Shown one piece after another: positions 41,918-54,900 of a stretch of 64,000 nt of DNA (positions within the stretch are counted from its first letter, which is position 1; each line of letters starts with the position of its first letter). This stretch comes from Hydractinia symbiolongicarpus (Eukaryota; Cnidaria; Hydrozoa; Anthoathecata; Hydractiniidae), in the NCBI RefSeq assembly GCF_029227915.1, contig NC_079885.1, positions 10,715,001-10,779,000 on the forward strand, read 5' to 3'. A program made the translations under genes and the position numbers. The notes under the pieces were generated by a model. That model made no database searches, had not been told where the DNA came from, and saw only the letters and a list, made by a program, of their open reading frames with translations.

Positions 41918-42205
41918 GGCGGAGTTTGCGTAGTGTTAGCGCATTCGGCTTCTTGAGTACAGGTTTCAGGTTTCGAGTCCCACTCCGGCGCACTTTAATG
42001 TAGTGTTATCAGCCCATTTTGTGTCATCTACTGACCGCCAATTGGCTTGTGTGGCAGGTAAGAAAGTTAAAGCAATGTTATACGTATCTCTAGCGGTAAT
42101 GTAACATAGTTACAGTCGGAGAGAGAGAAAGAGCCAGCCGTTAGGATGGCATACCCAAGGACGTTAAAACTATCCGTTACTTACTTACTTACTTACTTAC
42201 TTACA
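41918..42205 (+). mobile_element. tRNA-derived SINE with (TTAC)n tail
   Basis: Head GCGTAGTGTTAGCGC (box A-like), CAGGTTTCGAGTCCC (box B), tRNA-like spacing; ~200-bp body ending GGCATACCCAAGGACGTTAA; tail of seven TTAC units (42178-42205). Transcribed by pol III in other genomes; no coding capacity. Confidence 0.8.
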
Positions 42206-42224
42206 TATGGACATTGTCCTGTCG

Positions 42225-42310
42225 TCTCTATTTAGACAAAAAATCAGACTTTAAGCATTAATTAACGTTGTTATACCGGTTGACGGAGATGCAATATCTA
42301 ACGAAATGAG
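42225..42310 (+). pseudogene. fossil of SLC7 exon 8, beside the NOL6 3' end
   Basis: TATTTAGACAAAAAATC, then AACGTTGTTATACCGGTTGA and a final AAATGA match the last SLC7 exon (31202-31272: ACGTTGTTATGCCGGTTGCC), acceptor included. Several indels. It lies ~680 bp from the NOL6 stop codon, tail to tail. Confidence 0.65.
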
Positions 42311-42985
42311 TTTAAATCCTTGCGAAAATGCTTTATGGTAAAAATATAATTATCTTTTTAAAAACCTTCTTAGTAACCCACCCAAGCCTTCACGTTTTCT
42401 GTAAATACGTTCGATTTAAGAAAAAACTAAACCCAAGAAACTAACTGCGTCTTGGTTAGAAGCCGACTTTGATTTATATACAGGTCTTTTATCGAAGAAG
42501 TTAACAAATCATTTAATGCATAATGCAATCTGAAATATCAACGTTTTTATTCAAGCGACTTCGCTCCTCCTTAATTAATTAAGCCTTGAAGGATAGAAAT
42601 CCTCTTAGATTGTGTTGTTCTTATTCTCTACAGTTCTGTACCCTTTTTATATCTGAAAAATGCATTCCCCAAGGTCAATACTTTTCCCTCAGAAAAATAT
42701 GAGTAGTAAGAACCGCCAATCACAGCAATCTATATAGCTAACAAGATAATGTATCGCATATCACGGATACTCTAGACGTTGCTGGGACCACTTAGAGAAA
42801 CAATACAACCTTGCTAGACATTATTCGGCAAAGTGGCATGTTTTGCTTACAATATTTTTCTAAATATAAATTGAGCAGCAACAAACATGTGACCAGCTTG
42901 GAACATGTAGCGAGGAATAGAAAGTTCGAAATTAAATCGTGTTTTAAAATATTATCAAAATAAAAACCAGAGTATAAAATTATAA

Positions 42986-45900
42986 TCATGAGTTTTCTTT
43001 CACAGCGTCAACTAAACCTTTTCCAATCACTTTGAAGTCGGATAAAATGGCAGGTATATTGGCAACCATGGTATCAGTGTTTGAAAGAACATCCTATGAA
43101 TGGATAGAAACATTGGAATAATTAATTTATTTTGTGTAACGGGCCATTCAAAAATTACGTAACGCCTGAGGGGTGGGGAGGCGTGATCATTTTTGTGACG
43201 CACTGTTATGAAAATTATGAACTATGTATTACAAATATTTTTAGTTACTTTAGTGTATGATCTACATCTTGAATTTGTTTCTTGCCACTGCACTTACGCA
43301 AAAGTACCAAAGTTGTCATCTTGTGTGCAAAATAAATGGCCCTGTTAGATCTTTTTTTATTAGAGCATTAGTTTGCCTGGTTATCTGATACATGAAGGTT
43401 TTTGGTACTATAGGAAATAAATATATAAATGAGGTCTTAAGATTCGAAACATTGGTACTAGATTTGGTACGATGCGTTACAAAGGGGTGTTACAAAATGG
43501 TGAATTTGGGTGTTACGTAATTGTTGAATGGCCCCTACTATGTTATTCCTAGTTAGTTTAAAAATATTTGAAAAACAGTGTGTTTTAGAAATCATGGCCA
43601 TGTTCTATCAGCAATCTTTACTTTCATTGTAACTCTGAGAAACAAATGGTTTATGACTTTAGAGAAAATAATAACGACACTATGTGTACATGGTCAAGTT
43701 TCCATGGAAAAAGCTTTTGTTGATCTCTCATTTGCCAATCAATTGTTATGAGTTCCGAAACTTAAGAAAAGAAGAATAGCAAATTTCTCACCTTCTTGCG
43801 AGATTTCTTTTTTTTCACCAACATTTTATATTGAGCATGCAGTATCTGTATAAAAAACAATATAGCACGCATGGTATACAAAAATATATAGCACGCATGG
43901 TATACAAAACAATATAAAACGTATGGTAACCAACAAAAGCAATACAAAGTCCTGCGATTCGTAAGTCGTGTCCACCCGAAAATTTAGTAGATTAAGCTAT
44001 ACACCAATACAACTAAGTGACGTAATAATCTTCAGTATTTACTTACCTTAAATGGTTGAGGAGTGTTAGCAGAGGGTTTCCATACCACACCCACTTTTGT
44101 ACCTCCATACGCGTCGTAAAAAAACATTGCCACTTCAGAGAATGCCTCCTACGAATAAATAAATGATGCACGATAACAACCAAAACAGCAACAACAACAA
44201 AAACCAAAACAGGCACAAAAATAACAAAAACAGGCACAAAAAGAAAAAGAAAAACAAATACGACTACAGAAACTAAAAGAGAAACAAAGAGCTACAAGAA
44301 CAAGAAGAAAAAAATAAATTTGAAAACAAACAAACAAACAAACAAACAAGAAAAAACAACAACAATAACAGCAACAACAATGATAACAATACGATCGTCT
44401 ACTTACACGAAGTTCATTCAAGTACAATTTTACAGGATCAAAATCGACCACGGGTATACAACTGTTAATAATTGTATTTTTAACAGCAGTTGGTTTGATT
44501 AGAATGCTACTGTCAATTGCTTGCGAGTAAAGTGGAACAAACTCTTTGTTTAATTCAATAATATAATGGTAGTCTTCCAATGAAGGGCGAAACATTTGCT
44601 GCAAAAAAGCAATCAATGATACATCAAGACTTATCAAACTATTTCTCGTACTTTAAGGGCGTTCTACCACTGGTGATAAATATATCTTTTTTGGAGGTAG
44701 TAAAAAAGCGTTTTTTGAGGGAAACTTAATTTGACAGCCGTTGAAAAAAAATTAGTTTAGAGGATTTTTGTTCAGTCTACCAATTTCGCCAAATTTTTCA
44801 GAACTTTTTCTTTACTGTAAAAAATGGCGCATTACAAGAGCGTCTTTTAACGTTCTCAACAATCAATAAAGAATACGTCATTAGGGGCTTTACGAAACAA
44901 GGACGGGGAACTATTTGCAACGGCATTGCCAATAACTCTTCATAAAAGCCCCCCCATGAAAAACGCACTAACAATTGATCACAAAAAATCAATTGAAAGC
45001 GACAACGCGAACATAAAATCGAAAAAAATGCTTCAATAAAATATGTAAAAGAGTAAAACTGAAAACAAAAACAAACTGGCAACAAGCCGATGGAACACAA
45101 AATTTAGAATCGCTTTTTCTGAGTGCTTTTATCAGTAATAGCTTTATATGGCATTTTAACTTCGTTAAAATATTTGACGTTCTACCCACAACCTCAAAAT
45201 AGTTCTTCTGAGTCACAGGGAGAATGGCAACTTTAATATAGAGGGTTTACCCTGATCTGCACAGAAAATGTTTCTCCTTCGTCGTAGATGTCCTCGTTTC
45301 GTAAGGTCGCTATTAATACGTCTTTATCTACCTCAACTATCAGCTTTTAACATTAGCACATCAAAGGGGGATTTTCACGAAGGGAATTGGAAATGACGAA
45401 TGTCTATTAAAATTTTACGAGAAACAAGCACTTTTTAGGTATTAAAAACAAAACAGTTTTTCTGAATTTTTTTTTCAGTAGTGAATCTAGGAAAGAACAC
45501 TAACGATTACTTTCTGATAGGTTAAAAGTTTACAGCGAAATATTTCGTAGCTCAAAAGTAGGAACGGTTTCTACTTAAGGCAAAATCAAAACTGCACATC
45601 TTCACATACATTTCGTCCATGTTTTTAATTACTTGACACTTTTCGCACTAACCCTAACAAACTAAACTAGCCTCGAAAACTTTGCAGAATATTTTATAGC
45701 GACAAGTAAAACTTTCAACCTTTACAGTGTCTTCACACCAGTTGTAATTGTCGGCTTCCGTTAGTTTCAACGCAGCGTCAGCCAATAAACTTACACGACG
45801 TAGAATCTGAGAAAGCGAAACAGATACTTCAATAATATTAAAACAGCGAAACATATTATCATATCAACAGGTCAATTTTCATTTTATTTTGATAACAATA

Positions 45901-48900
45901 CCTGTTTTGATGGATTTGTTTTTGTCCACACCGACATTTCTTTATCGTATGGCGTTGCTATGACAGCAGAAGGAATTTGAGAGCGAGTCGCACTAAACCT
46001 TTCTTGTATCTCTCCAACATCCTCAACTAATGATAGATACAAAAAAAAGAGTTATCCTTTTATTTGGCTCAAGAAAGCCAGGTACGAAAAGTAGTTTCGC
46101 CGAATGGTCAAAAGCTGGAATTAGCAAAGATTAATAATTTAAGTGTAGGTAAAGTTTGCAACAGGAACAAAAAAAAAAAAAAATCATGCATACTTGTCAG
46201 TTGATCATTTAAGTTGACAATTAAAGGTTCATTCTGCCAATCAAATTTCGTTAAGAAATTTAAAAAGCGCAAGAATCCATTGTAGTGCGAACTGAAATAA
46301 GAAAAGATAAACACAATTCCACACAAGATAAGTATGCGAAAGTTTCCACAACATATCCACCTAACCTTCCTCATAAAATTTAATACTTTTGCTGGGGTTA
46401 ATTCGATGACATCCTGTTCGCTACAATTTTTGGGAAATATTTAAAGAATTTTGGCTAAAATTAAGGTTTGGAAGGAAACAAAAATTTCCTACACAGTCTT
46501 CTAGAAAGTAATCACAATTAATCAATTTTCATTTACTTTAACAGAATGATGCTAACCAAATATTCAAGTTCAGTCTACCTGGGTGCTTCCAGAGGAGCCG
46601 GAGATAGAAACAGCGAGGCCACTATCAACTCGATAGCCTCATCACACAAGTAATCAGAAAGCATCTGCGATGCGATCCAACGTTTGCTAAGACGTGTTGT
46701 TAAGGCGTACGCGTTATGTTGGCCATTTAAACTAAAAAAATAATAAATAAGAATGCATATTATGAAAAGCAAGATTTCTAACAAACCAAATTAAAAAAAG
46801 ACAATAAACATCTTCCGCTTGTTTTACCTGTGTATTAAAGTGTTATGTACAGGTTTCTTGACGATCAGCAAGTCGAGCTCCTTGCTTGTTATTTCATGTT
46901 GTTTTTTAAGTAATCCTGTAGCAGAGCTTTCTGTACATAGAACCATTTCACGATAATGGACAACCGAGAGGCGAAACACGTAACCATTCTTAAGAGAGAT
47001 TACAAAAGTAATATCAAAGTTACTATCGCTCTGTAAAAACGTTACCTATTTTAGAAGTACCATTAACATGCTACTAATCGCGTTTTTACGAGCACCAACT
47101 CTATGAATTGCGTTTTTACGCGTCACATGACAATAAAGTTGCGCTTTTACCAAAGCATCTATAAATTGCGTCGTTACCCAAGAATTTGGTAAACGTTCGT
47201 CACTGTTCATTTACTAATGCGTACGTAAAAATTTTTAATATTTTTTTAAACACAAGTTAAGAAGATTTAAAGACTTTAAAAGTAATGCCAAAAGCAGAGA
47301 AGAAATTATTGCTGCATCCATGCAACATTTTTACGCCTTTTTAAAATTAAAACATTATGGCGGGATTATAGGCAAAGATAAAATTGAGGAGATTTAAGAA
47401 AGGTGTTAAAAAATGTTATTTAGAGAAAATTTAAGGAGTTCTGAGGAACTTCTCAAAATTTAGGGCAACTTAAGAGTTTTAAGGAAGCGTGGCAGCCTGA
47501 ATATTCACAGAAAACAAAAGGACACAGGCGAATTTTAACATTAACAAAATGTTAGTTACATAAAAATAAAAAGGTAATCCGCGATCTGTCCCTATAAAGA
47601 AAATCACTGACATACTTTGGTAACGTCAACAAAGGTTGGTGTAGATACTGCAGGTATACCGACACGCTTTAAGCAGCTTGCAATCTTTATATGAAACGCT
47701 GCTTTGATGTGATGGATAGCCTCGATGTCATCAGGCCATTTTCCACTTGTCTCAAACTGAATCAAAGCTATTAGAAATAATGAAACGTTACAAATTGACA
47801 GTCGGTCACAACAAAATTTAATTTTCAGAGTCTACTTATCTTATATGGTAAAAATTTTTAAGACTTTTACGGATTTAGATAAACTCGCGAATTTAAATAT
47901 ATGCGTTATATTCTTTAAGACACCATGCGCAAAAATGCTAAATTCTAAATGATAACATTGGATCATTAAAAATGTATGTACACAAAGGCAATATATTCAC
48001 TTACTATTGTAAACTGGGCACCAGGTTGGACATTTTTTCCCACTTCTTGGTAACAGAAATTTTCGTTGGATGTCAGGTCTTGTTTTAAACTGTGACGGAG
48101 GGACCACCTAAATAGAAGACGTGGTTTGTATGAAGGAAAGAGGGTTGGGCCAACTAAATCGAGCACGACCAAAAAATTCGTCAAAATAATTAACGTTCGT
48201 ACTAGAAGTATTCAAATTCAAAAATGTGACCTTTACAACAAAAACAATGTTTGGAGCGTTCGAATGTTTCCATGTGGTTTATTTGCGAAACAAGAGTTGA
48301 GCAACTTTAAATTCACAGAGAAGGTACACGCTTTACTTCTCCAGCGGTTTATACTGCTTGCAACATTCATGCACTCAAAGTCAGTGTACAGACCAAATAA
48401 TACATACCAACCTTTTCGCACTTTACAGAACAAAAAAACCTACCGCTGTCATTCTGAAAGCTGGATCAATTGCATGTATAGAATTTATTCGCAACGGCAG
48501 CTCATCAAGATTTCTTATTTGTTTACATAGCGCGTCATACGTTTTTATAAAGTTGACAAACTCCTCTTCGCCGCAACCAGGCTTCACTTTCGATTTCATT
48601 TCTTCAACAACATACTTGGGCTTAAGCAGACAATTAAACTCATCACCATGGTAATTTATCGATAATGACGTAATGTTGCAATGCCTAAGCAATGTAAAAG
48701 AAACACAAAAATTAGTATAGCAATGATTAGCCTGTTTGAGTAAGGGTTGGCAAAATCGGGTATCTAGTAAAATGCACTTTTACCCTTTAAACCAAATCTA
48801 AGTATTCAAGACAAAATTGTCCAATAATGTGGTAACACCAATTAGATTAGTTAAGCCTTCTTTAGAATGTTCCAAAACTAATCAGCGACATTGTATCTTT

Positions 48901-51900
48901 TAAAGCGAATCATTTCTTAAAACAATTTCAATTAAATTACGAATAAGAACAAACTTTTCTGAAGATAACTTTAGTCTGTCTGTGTTGCTTCGTTTAGTTT
49001 GAAATAAAAATAAAACACCAATATAACATACAGTTTAAGTAAATGTTCAACTATTCTTCTGCAAATCAATTTCTTCTCCTCAATGTTTACACACGGCCAT
49101 ATAACAGCTTCGTTGATGCTACCATCTTGAAATCGACGTAACTCTGATTTAGCGCCCCAAAAATCTCGAAATTCTTTCGCCTGCAGCAACAGAAATGAGA
49201 GTTTATTACACTCGTTTATTTTTTCCGTTGAACAAGAATTTAAATTTACAAGCGATACAAAGTGTTAATTAAAGAATTTATTTTAAACAGTAATAAAGAC
49301 TCAAGGCTATGAAGTTAGTAACTTTTTTGTATTTAATGACATTTTTCGAGTCTTTTTTAAACGAAAGTTAAAAAATTATTTTCTTTAAAAGTTGCTAAAA
49401 TAGCAAAAAAAGAAAAGTTTAGGTTTTTCATTAGGTTATCGAGGATAGGTTAGCTGAGACATCAAGACGAACCACTTAGGAGGGACAAGAACCAGAATTC
49501 TTTAAAAACATCCTGATATAACGATGGACCTTATATGCTCACACAGTTGGTAGTAAAACCCGAATGTTATTTTGATCATATATTCGACTACCTTTTATTT
49601 ACGAGATCAAGCTTTATATTTCTGTGAAACTAAAATACATACACCGTTTCTTGTATGGAAAGGTGGAAACACAACTAGTCTTTCATAATTGAGTTTACGA
49701 ATAGCTTGTTTAGAAATAGCGTGGAGTAAAATAGGAAAACAATGAGTGCTGAACAAACAATTAGACTTTCATAGCCAGAGCATTAAAAACAACCAACGAC
49801 AACAACAAAAACATTTACAAAAGTTTGCAATGATGGTGTTCGTTTGTGTAAAATACAGAACGGACACTGTCAAATACAAGTATCTTTTTCAACAGCAGCT
49901 TGACTTTTAACTTGGTAATCAAGTTGCTAACAAAAAGAATTAAAATGGATAAAAAAAGGTCAAACAAAGATTATCGACAATCCTGCTGAAAATTTACCCA
50001 CGTTTACAACAATTGTTTGATTTGTTGTCCGCAGTTCGAAAAATGATTATTTTTTATATCAAGTATTACTTAAGCTGGTATTGCCTTGGACTTTTACAGA
50101 TTATAGTTTGCTACTGGTTCCTTCCAAAAAAATACGTATAAGTCCAACGTCTAACGTTCTAGTGACGTACTTATTTTAGGAATGTTGTCCGACTGTCGTA
50201 AAAAAAGAATTTTTTTTCCTGTTACTGCACTAGTACATTGACTGTGCGATGATCTGTTGCAACAGACTAAGAAAGGACTTTAAAAGCAGAAAATTTATTA
50301 GGTGTATGATTTTGCGTTCGTAGTACAGATTTTGTAAAAACAAAAACATTCGCGAATTAAAGATTATTCACATTTCGCAATTGGCAAAATACATACGAGA
50401 ATCTGAGAATCTAGTATTACAACTATTTTGTCCTTTTTTTTACAGTAAGATAACTTCCACATCTATTTCTGTCTAATTCTTTCATATTCTTAAAATATTA
50501 CCATCTGTAAATCAGATTAAAAATTATTTTTGAAAGAATTCAAAATAAATAAAAAGTGTATCAGGGAGAAATGAAGTAAGGGTAGGGAAAACATTATATA
50601 TTAGTAAAAAGACGAAAATGTCGCAAAAATATAAAATTCGCGAAAATTATTTTTGAAATAATTCTTATTGTTAACAAACTTTATGGCCTCGTCTCGTAAA
50701 TTTCTTCCTTTTCAAATTTGGATTATTAGTGTAGTTTTTAACTTTTTTTACCTGCACAATAAAAAAGGTAGTGAAAAAGGTTGCAAATTATTATATTTGA
50801 TGACAAGTAAGCCAAGCTGATTTAAATTCGGTCGATTCTCCCTGTTGTAAGCCAGAAAACAATGAACCTTTTGTAAGATCAAAATTTCACGATTTGTAGG
50901 TCTAAAACATTCCAACAAACATAAAAAACCAGAAAAATTGCTGAATTTCATCTGCTGTATAAAAAAACAAGTCGTGAATGACACGTTAATTCAACAACTC
51001 TTGACAAATACTGAAATTATTGTACAGAAGCAAACACTAGTGTAATTCGCTCTAATTGGAAAACCGGCTTTAACAAATTCTTATCACATTTAAAAATTAA
51101 AAAAAAAAAATACACAGTTTTTAAGGTGTGTTGGAAGTCACATTTGCACTCGCTGTTAACGATGGCTATACTAAATGTGCGTTACGTAAAACAAGTAAAT
51201 TTAACGTTTAAGGGGCAGAGCAGCTAGAATGGAATTCAAAAATCTTAAATTCGTAATTTAAAAGTTCATGAAGACGCTTGACAAAATAAAGACAAAAGAA
51301 AAGAAACTACTTTCTGATTAGTTGAGCAGATATAAAATTATATACAATATTTATATATATATTAAGATGTACATTACGGTTTTTACATAAAAAATAACCA
51401 AAAAACACGAAACTGAGAGTATGTTCATCTAATAAATCGTAAAACGACTGGAGTGAACGAGAAAATGGATTTTCCTCGCCTAACCCTAACTTTTAAAGAT
51501 AAGGGCTCATACTAGGTTTTTTTAACAAATTGTATGTAAATACAGGAAACCGATCACATTAACTTTGCCATGAAAGAGAAACAAACATTTTAGGGAATAG
51601 TCAGCTTCCAAATTTATGTCCGCTAAGGTGGGGACGATAATTTAAACAATTCTCTAAAAGGCTGAGGAAATTATTTTTTTTTTGTATCGACTAAACATTT
51701 ACACTAATTGGAAATATAAACTGTTTAAATTAACTGATAAAATGTCGAAACTATCTGTTAAGCATTTCTGCGACGTATTTGAGTTTTTGTGCTACGCTGA
51801 TTACTTCATACAAAAAACAAAGACAACATTTTTTACAACAAGCTGCCATCTTTAATACCTTCTACGCATTGTCAATGTTAAAAGATTATCTCCACTGAGT

Positions 51901-54900
51901 TTGCAACAAGGCGTTTGGTTAAAAACTTATTTCTATGGCTCAAAGGTCTAAGGTATATCCCCAGACAAACATCATGATCAAATCAAATTTAAGATTATTT
52001 TCACCTAGCTTACAAGGCCTTTGATGAACAAATCATTTCTGTAACTTAAAAGGTCTGAGGTATTCCATCAGACAAAAATCAAGATCTTTGATGATCAAAA
52101 CATTTCTGTAAAGGTCTGAAGATCAGCTCAAATCAATGCTAAATCTTTTCACTCTTGGTGATCCAGGAGTTCGCATGGATGTGAAGGAGTTTTGCATGAA
52201 ATTTTTGTCGGCCACGAATAAGGATGATTGGGTTTTATATTGTTCTTTGTGCGTCGTACGTCCATTCAAATTCGGACTGTTTGAAGGTGACGTGAAATTA
52301 TTTCTTATTGTTGATATCTCCGTTTGGTTTTCTCGGGAAGGGTTAGGATCGAAGTTGTCTGCCAGATAAATCAACTTTACCTTCTTAGCATACTGACCAA
52401 TCAGGGTGACAGCCACAATAACTTGAAATGTAAAACACAGAACGTAGGTCTGTACGAATAAAAACACCGAACCAATGATGACAGTCAGCGCTAGTGCGCA
52501 TGTTGAGAAAAACAATGTGACATACATTGTGACGCCAATACTTTTAATTTCACTGAATGTCTCTGGCAGATTTCTGGTTTTGAACGCCCAAAATGTACTG
52601 GCGACCATAAGGGCGGCTGGAAAAATGATGTTTAACGCCCCGCTTGTAATGGTAAACGTACAAGAAGTGATGACGTAATCTTCATCAATCGGATATTGAG
52701 AATAAACCATGGGTCGATCAGTTAGAATCCAAAATATTGCCATCAAAAGCTGTATCCCTACCATTCCTCCTATCAGCATAAATTGTGACGTCATTGAAAC
52801 GAGCATCAACTGACGTAACTTAAACTTATGCGAACTTACAAAGATTCGATAGATTCGATTTGTCTTTAGCACTAACGGAGCATAGCAGCATGTCAGTGAT
52901 AACCCAAACATCAACTTTTGCGTTGCGCAAATAACAGGCGTAGGGCGTTGAATGTAGAAAAGAGGCGTGATTAGCATCAGCGCCAAACCAGCCAACGAAA
53001 ACAAAGCCAGCTCGCGACTAGTTGCTTTAATGAGTGGCGTAGAATAATTATGAAGGTACACAGCGCATATAATCATAATCGGTATTAATGTTAAACAGCT
53101 AAACACAACCACAACGATCGACAGTGGAGATTCGGGAGTTATTGACAAGATTGGGAGAGTCAAACACTTCGTCTGTTCGTCATTAGCTTTCTCTCCAAGT
53201 AAACAAGACTTGCAAGTGTTATTCACAATGATCATTGTTCGTTCACTTGCGCATGGTTTGCATTTCCAACAGCAACCCAACAAACCGTAATAATCTACAA
53301 ATTCCTTAATCTCTTTCTTCTTGCATGGCTGACTGCAAACAGAGTCCGTGAGGTTCAACGACGGAGAGAGCAGAAGCGGTTGTTCTCCAGTTTCGTATTT
53401 TGTAAAATTCCATATTCCAACCTTAACAAAGGTATATAAACCTGTCGCAGTATCGCTTTGATATTGCAACACGTCAAAATCACTCATTAGGCTTCCAAAT
53501 TTTGTAAACTTTTGTAATTTCCCGTCATTCGTATTGTTCACGTAGAGTAGTTTCTCGGATATAATTCTTCGAAGTTTGTTTATTTTGCGCGGTTCGTTCG
53601 AGGCGTAGCATTTATCTGGGTTCCCATCTTCCGCACACATAATATTAAACGCTTCATAGCAAGCATTAGTTAAGAATTGAACAGCTTCAATGATTGGCCG
53701 GACAGGTGCCCATCTGTTAAAAACGGTATTATTTCTATGGTGACAGTAATTATCGGCAGATACGTTACGAAGAGTACAGTTGTAAACTAGTTCCCAGTAG
53801 TCGCTAAAATATCCATTCGCCTTGTTATTCTCAGGTGTTAAGGATGAGAAATATTCTTCAAAATCATACGGAAAGGGATCAGATATTTGCACTGTAATCA
53901 TCCCACGAAATGTTGATTCGAAAAAGGGAGGGACTTGTACCATTGTCGAGCACCCTGTACCAATCACTAACTGCAATCTTTTTAACTGTTCTTGAAATTC
54001 TCGTGCCACAGTGAAGAACGCATTACATCCCTTCATTGAGAGAAACAAAAACACAACCTTCACCGTCTTATGTTGAAGAACCTGTTGGATACCCTCGCGA
54101 TACTTATTAGCCGGCGCATCGTTTTTTATCCCTTCAATAACAGCGATGCATTTCCGTGCCACCATCATGTGATTTTGAAATTCACTCATCAAAGACGTCC
54201 CATCTTCGTTGTTTGTGTACATGATACCAACATAATTCCAGTTAAATTTCCGCGCCAAAGACACGTAAGTCAATGCTGCATATTGATCTTCCGGCACAGT
54301 CCGAAAAAACTCGGGAAACTTTTCTCGATTTGATAACTTCCCGGATGAAGCACCGAAGCTTATCGTTGGCAGGCGGAAAGGCGTAAGAAAACGGGCGGTA
54401 AATTCACTTATTTCAGAACTGTATGGACCGATTACAGCCAGACCTTGGTAAAGCATAGTAAAGTACGGATTCATCTTTGTATCATGACACGTATCCAAGA
54501 AAAAGGCGTTGAACTTTTTTCCGTGTACACTATCCGGCTTCTCGTTTATGGATTTCACTGCGAAACGAAAAGCTTCGTAGAATAACACGCCGACATCTCT
54601 GTTAAGGATGGTACAACGCGTACTCTCAAATTCTGACATGCTGATATCAAAGTGACCATACAAGTTGAGATTGTTGCTTTCACCTGAAACGAAAAGATTA
54701 GTTCTTTAGACCAAAACACAACTAATAATTACTCAGTTATTTTGACAGACAAAAAGCAAAGTTTCGAAAGGGCTGAAAGACTAAACACTAAATAATAACA
54801 CTAAAGACTAAATATTTTTTTGTCCTTTAAACCGTTGTACTTAAAAATATTTGACTAACAGTTCTACGAGAGGAATTTCCGCTTTTTAGAATAATTTTGG

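Noticed and set aside
41781-41993. Minus-strand 70-codon frame
   Set aside because: Half of it is antisense to the SINE head; no homology recognised and not a fit to NOL6.
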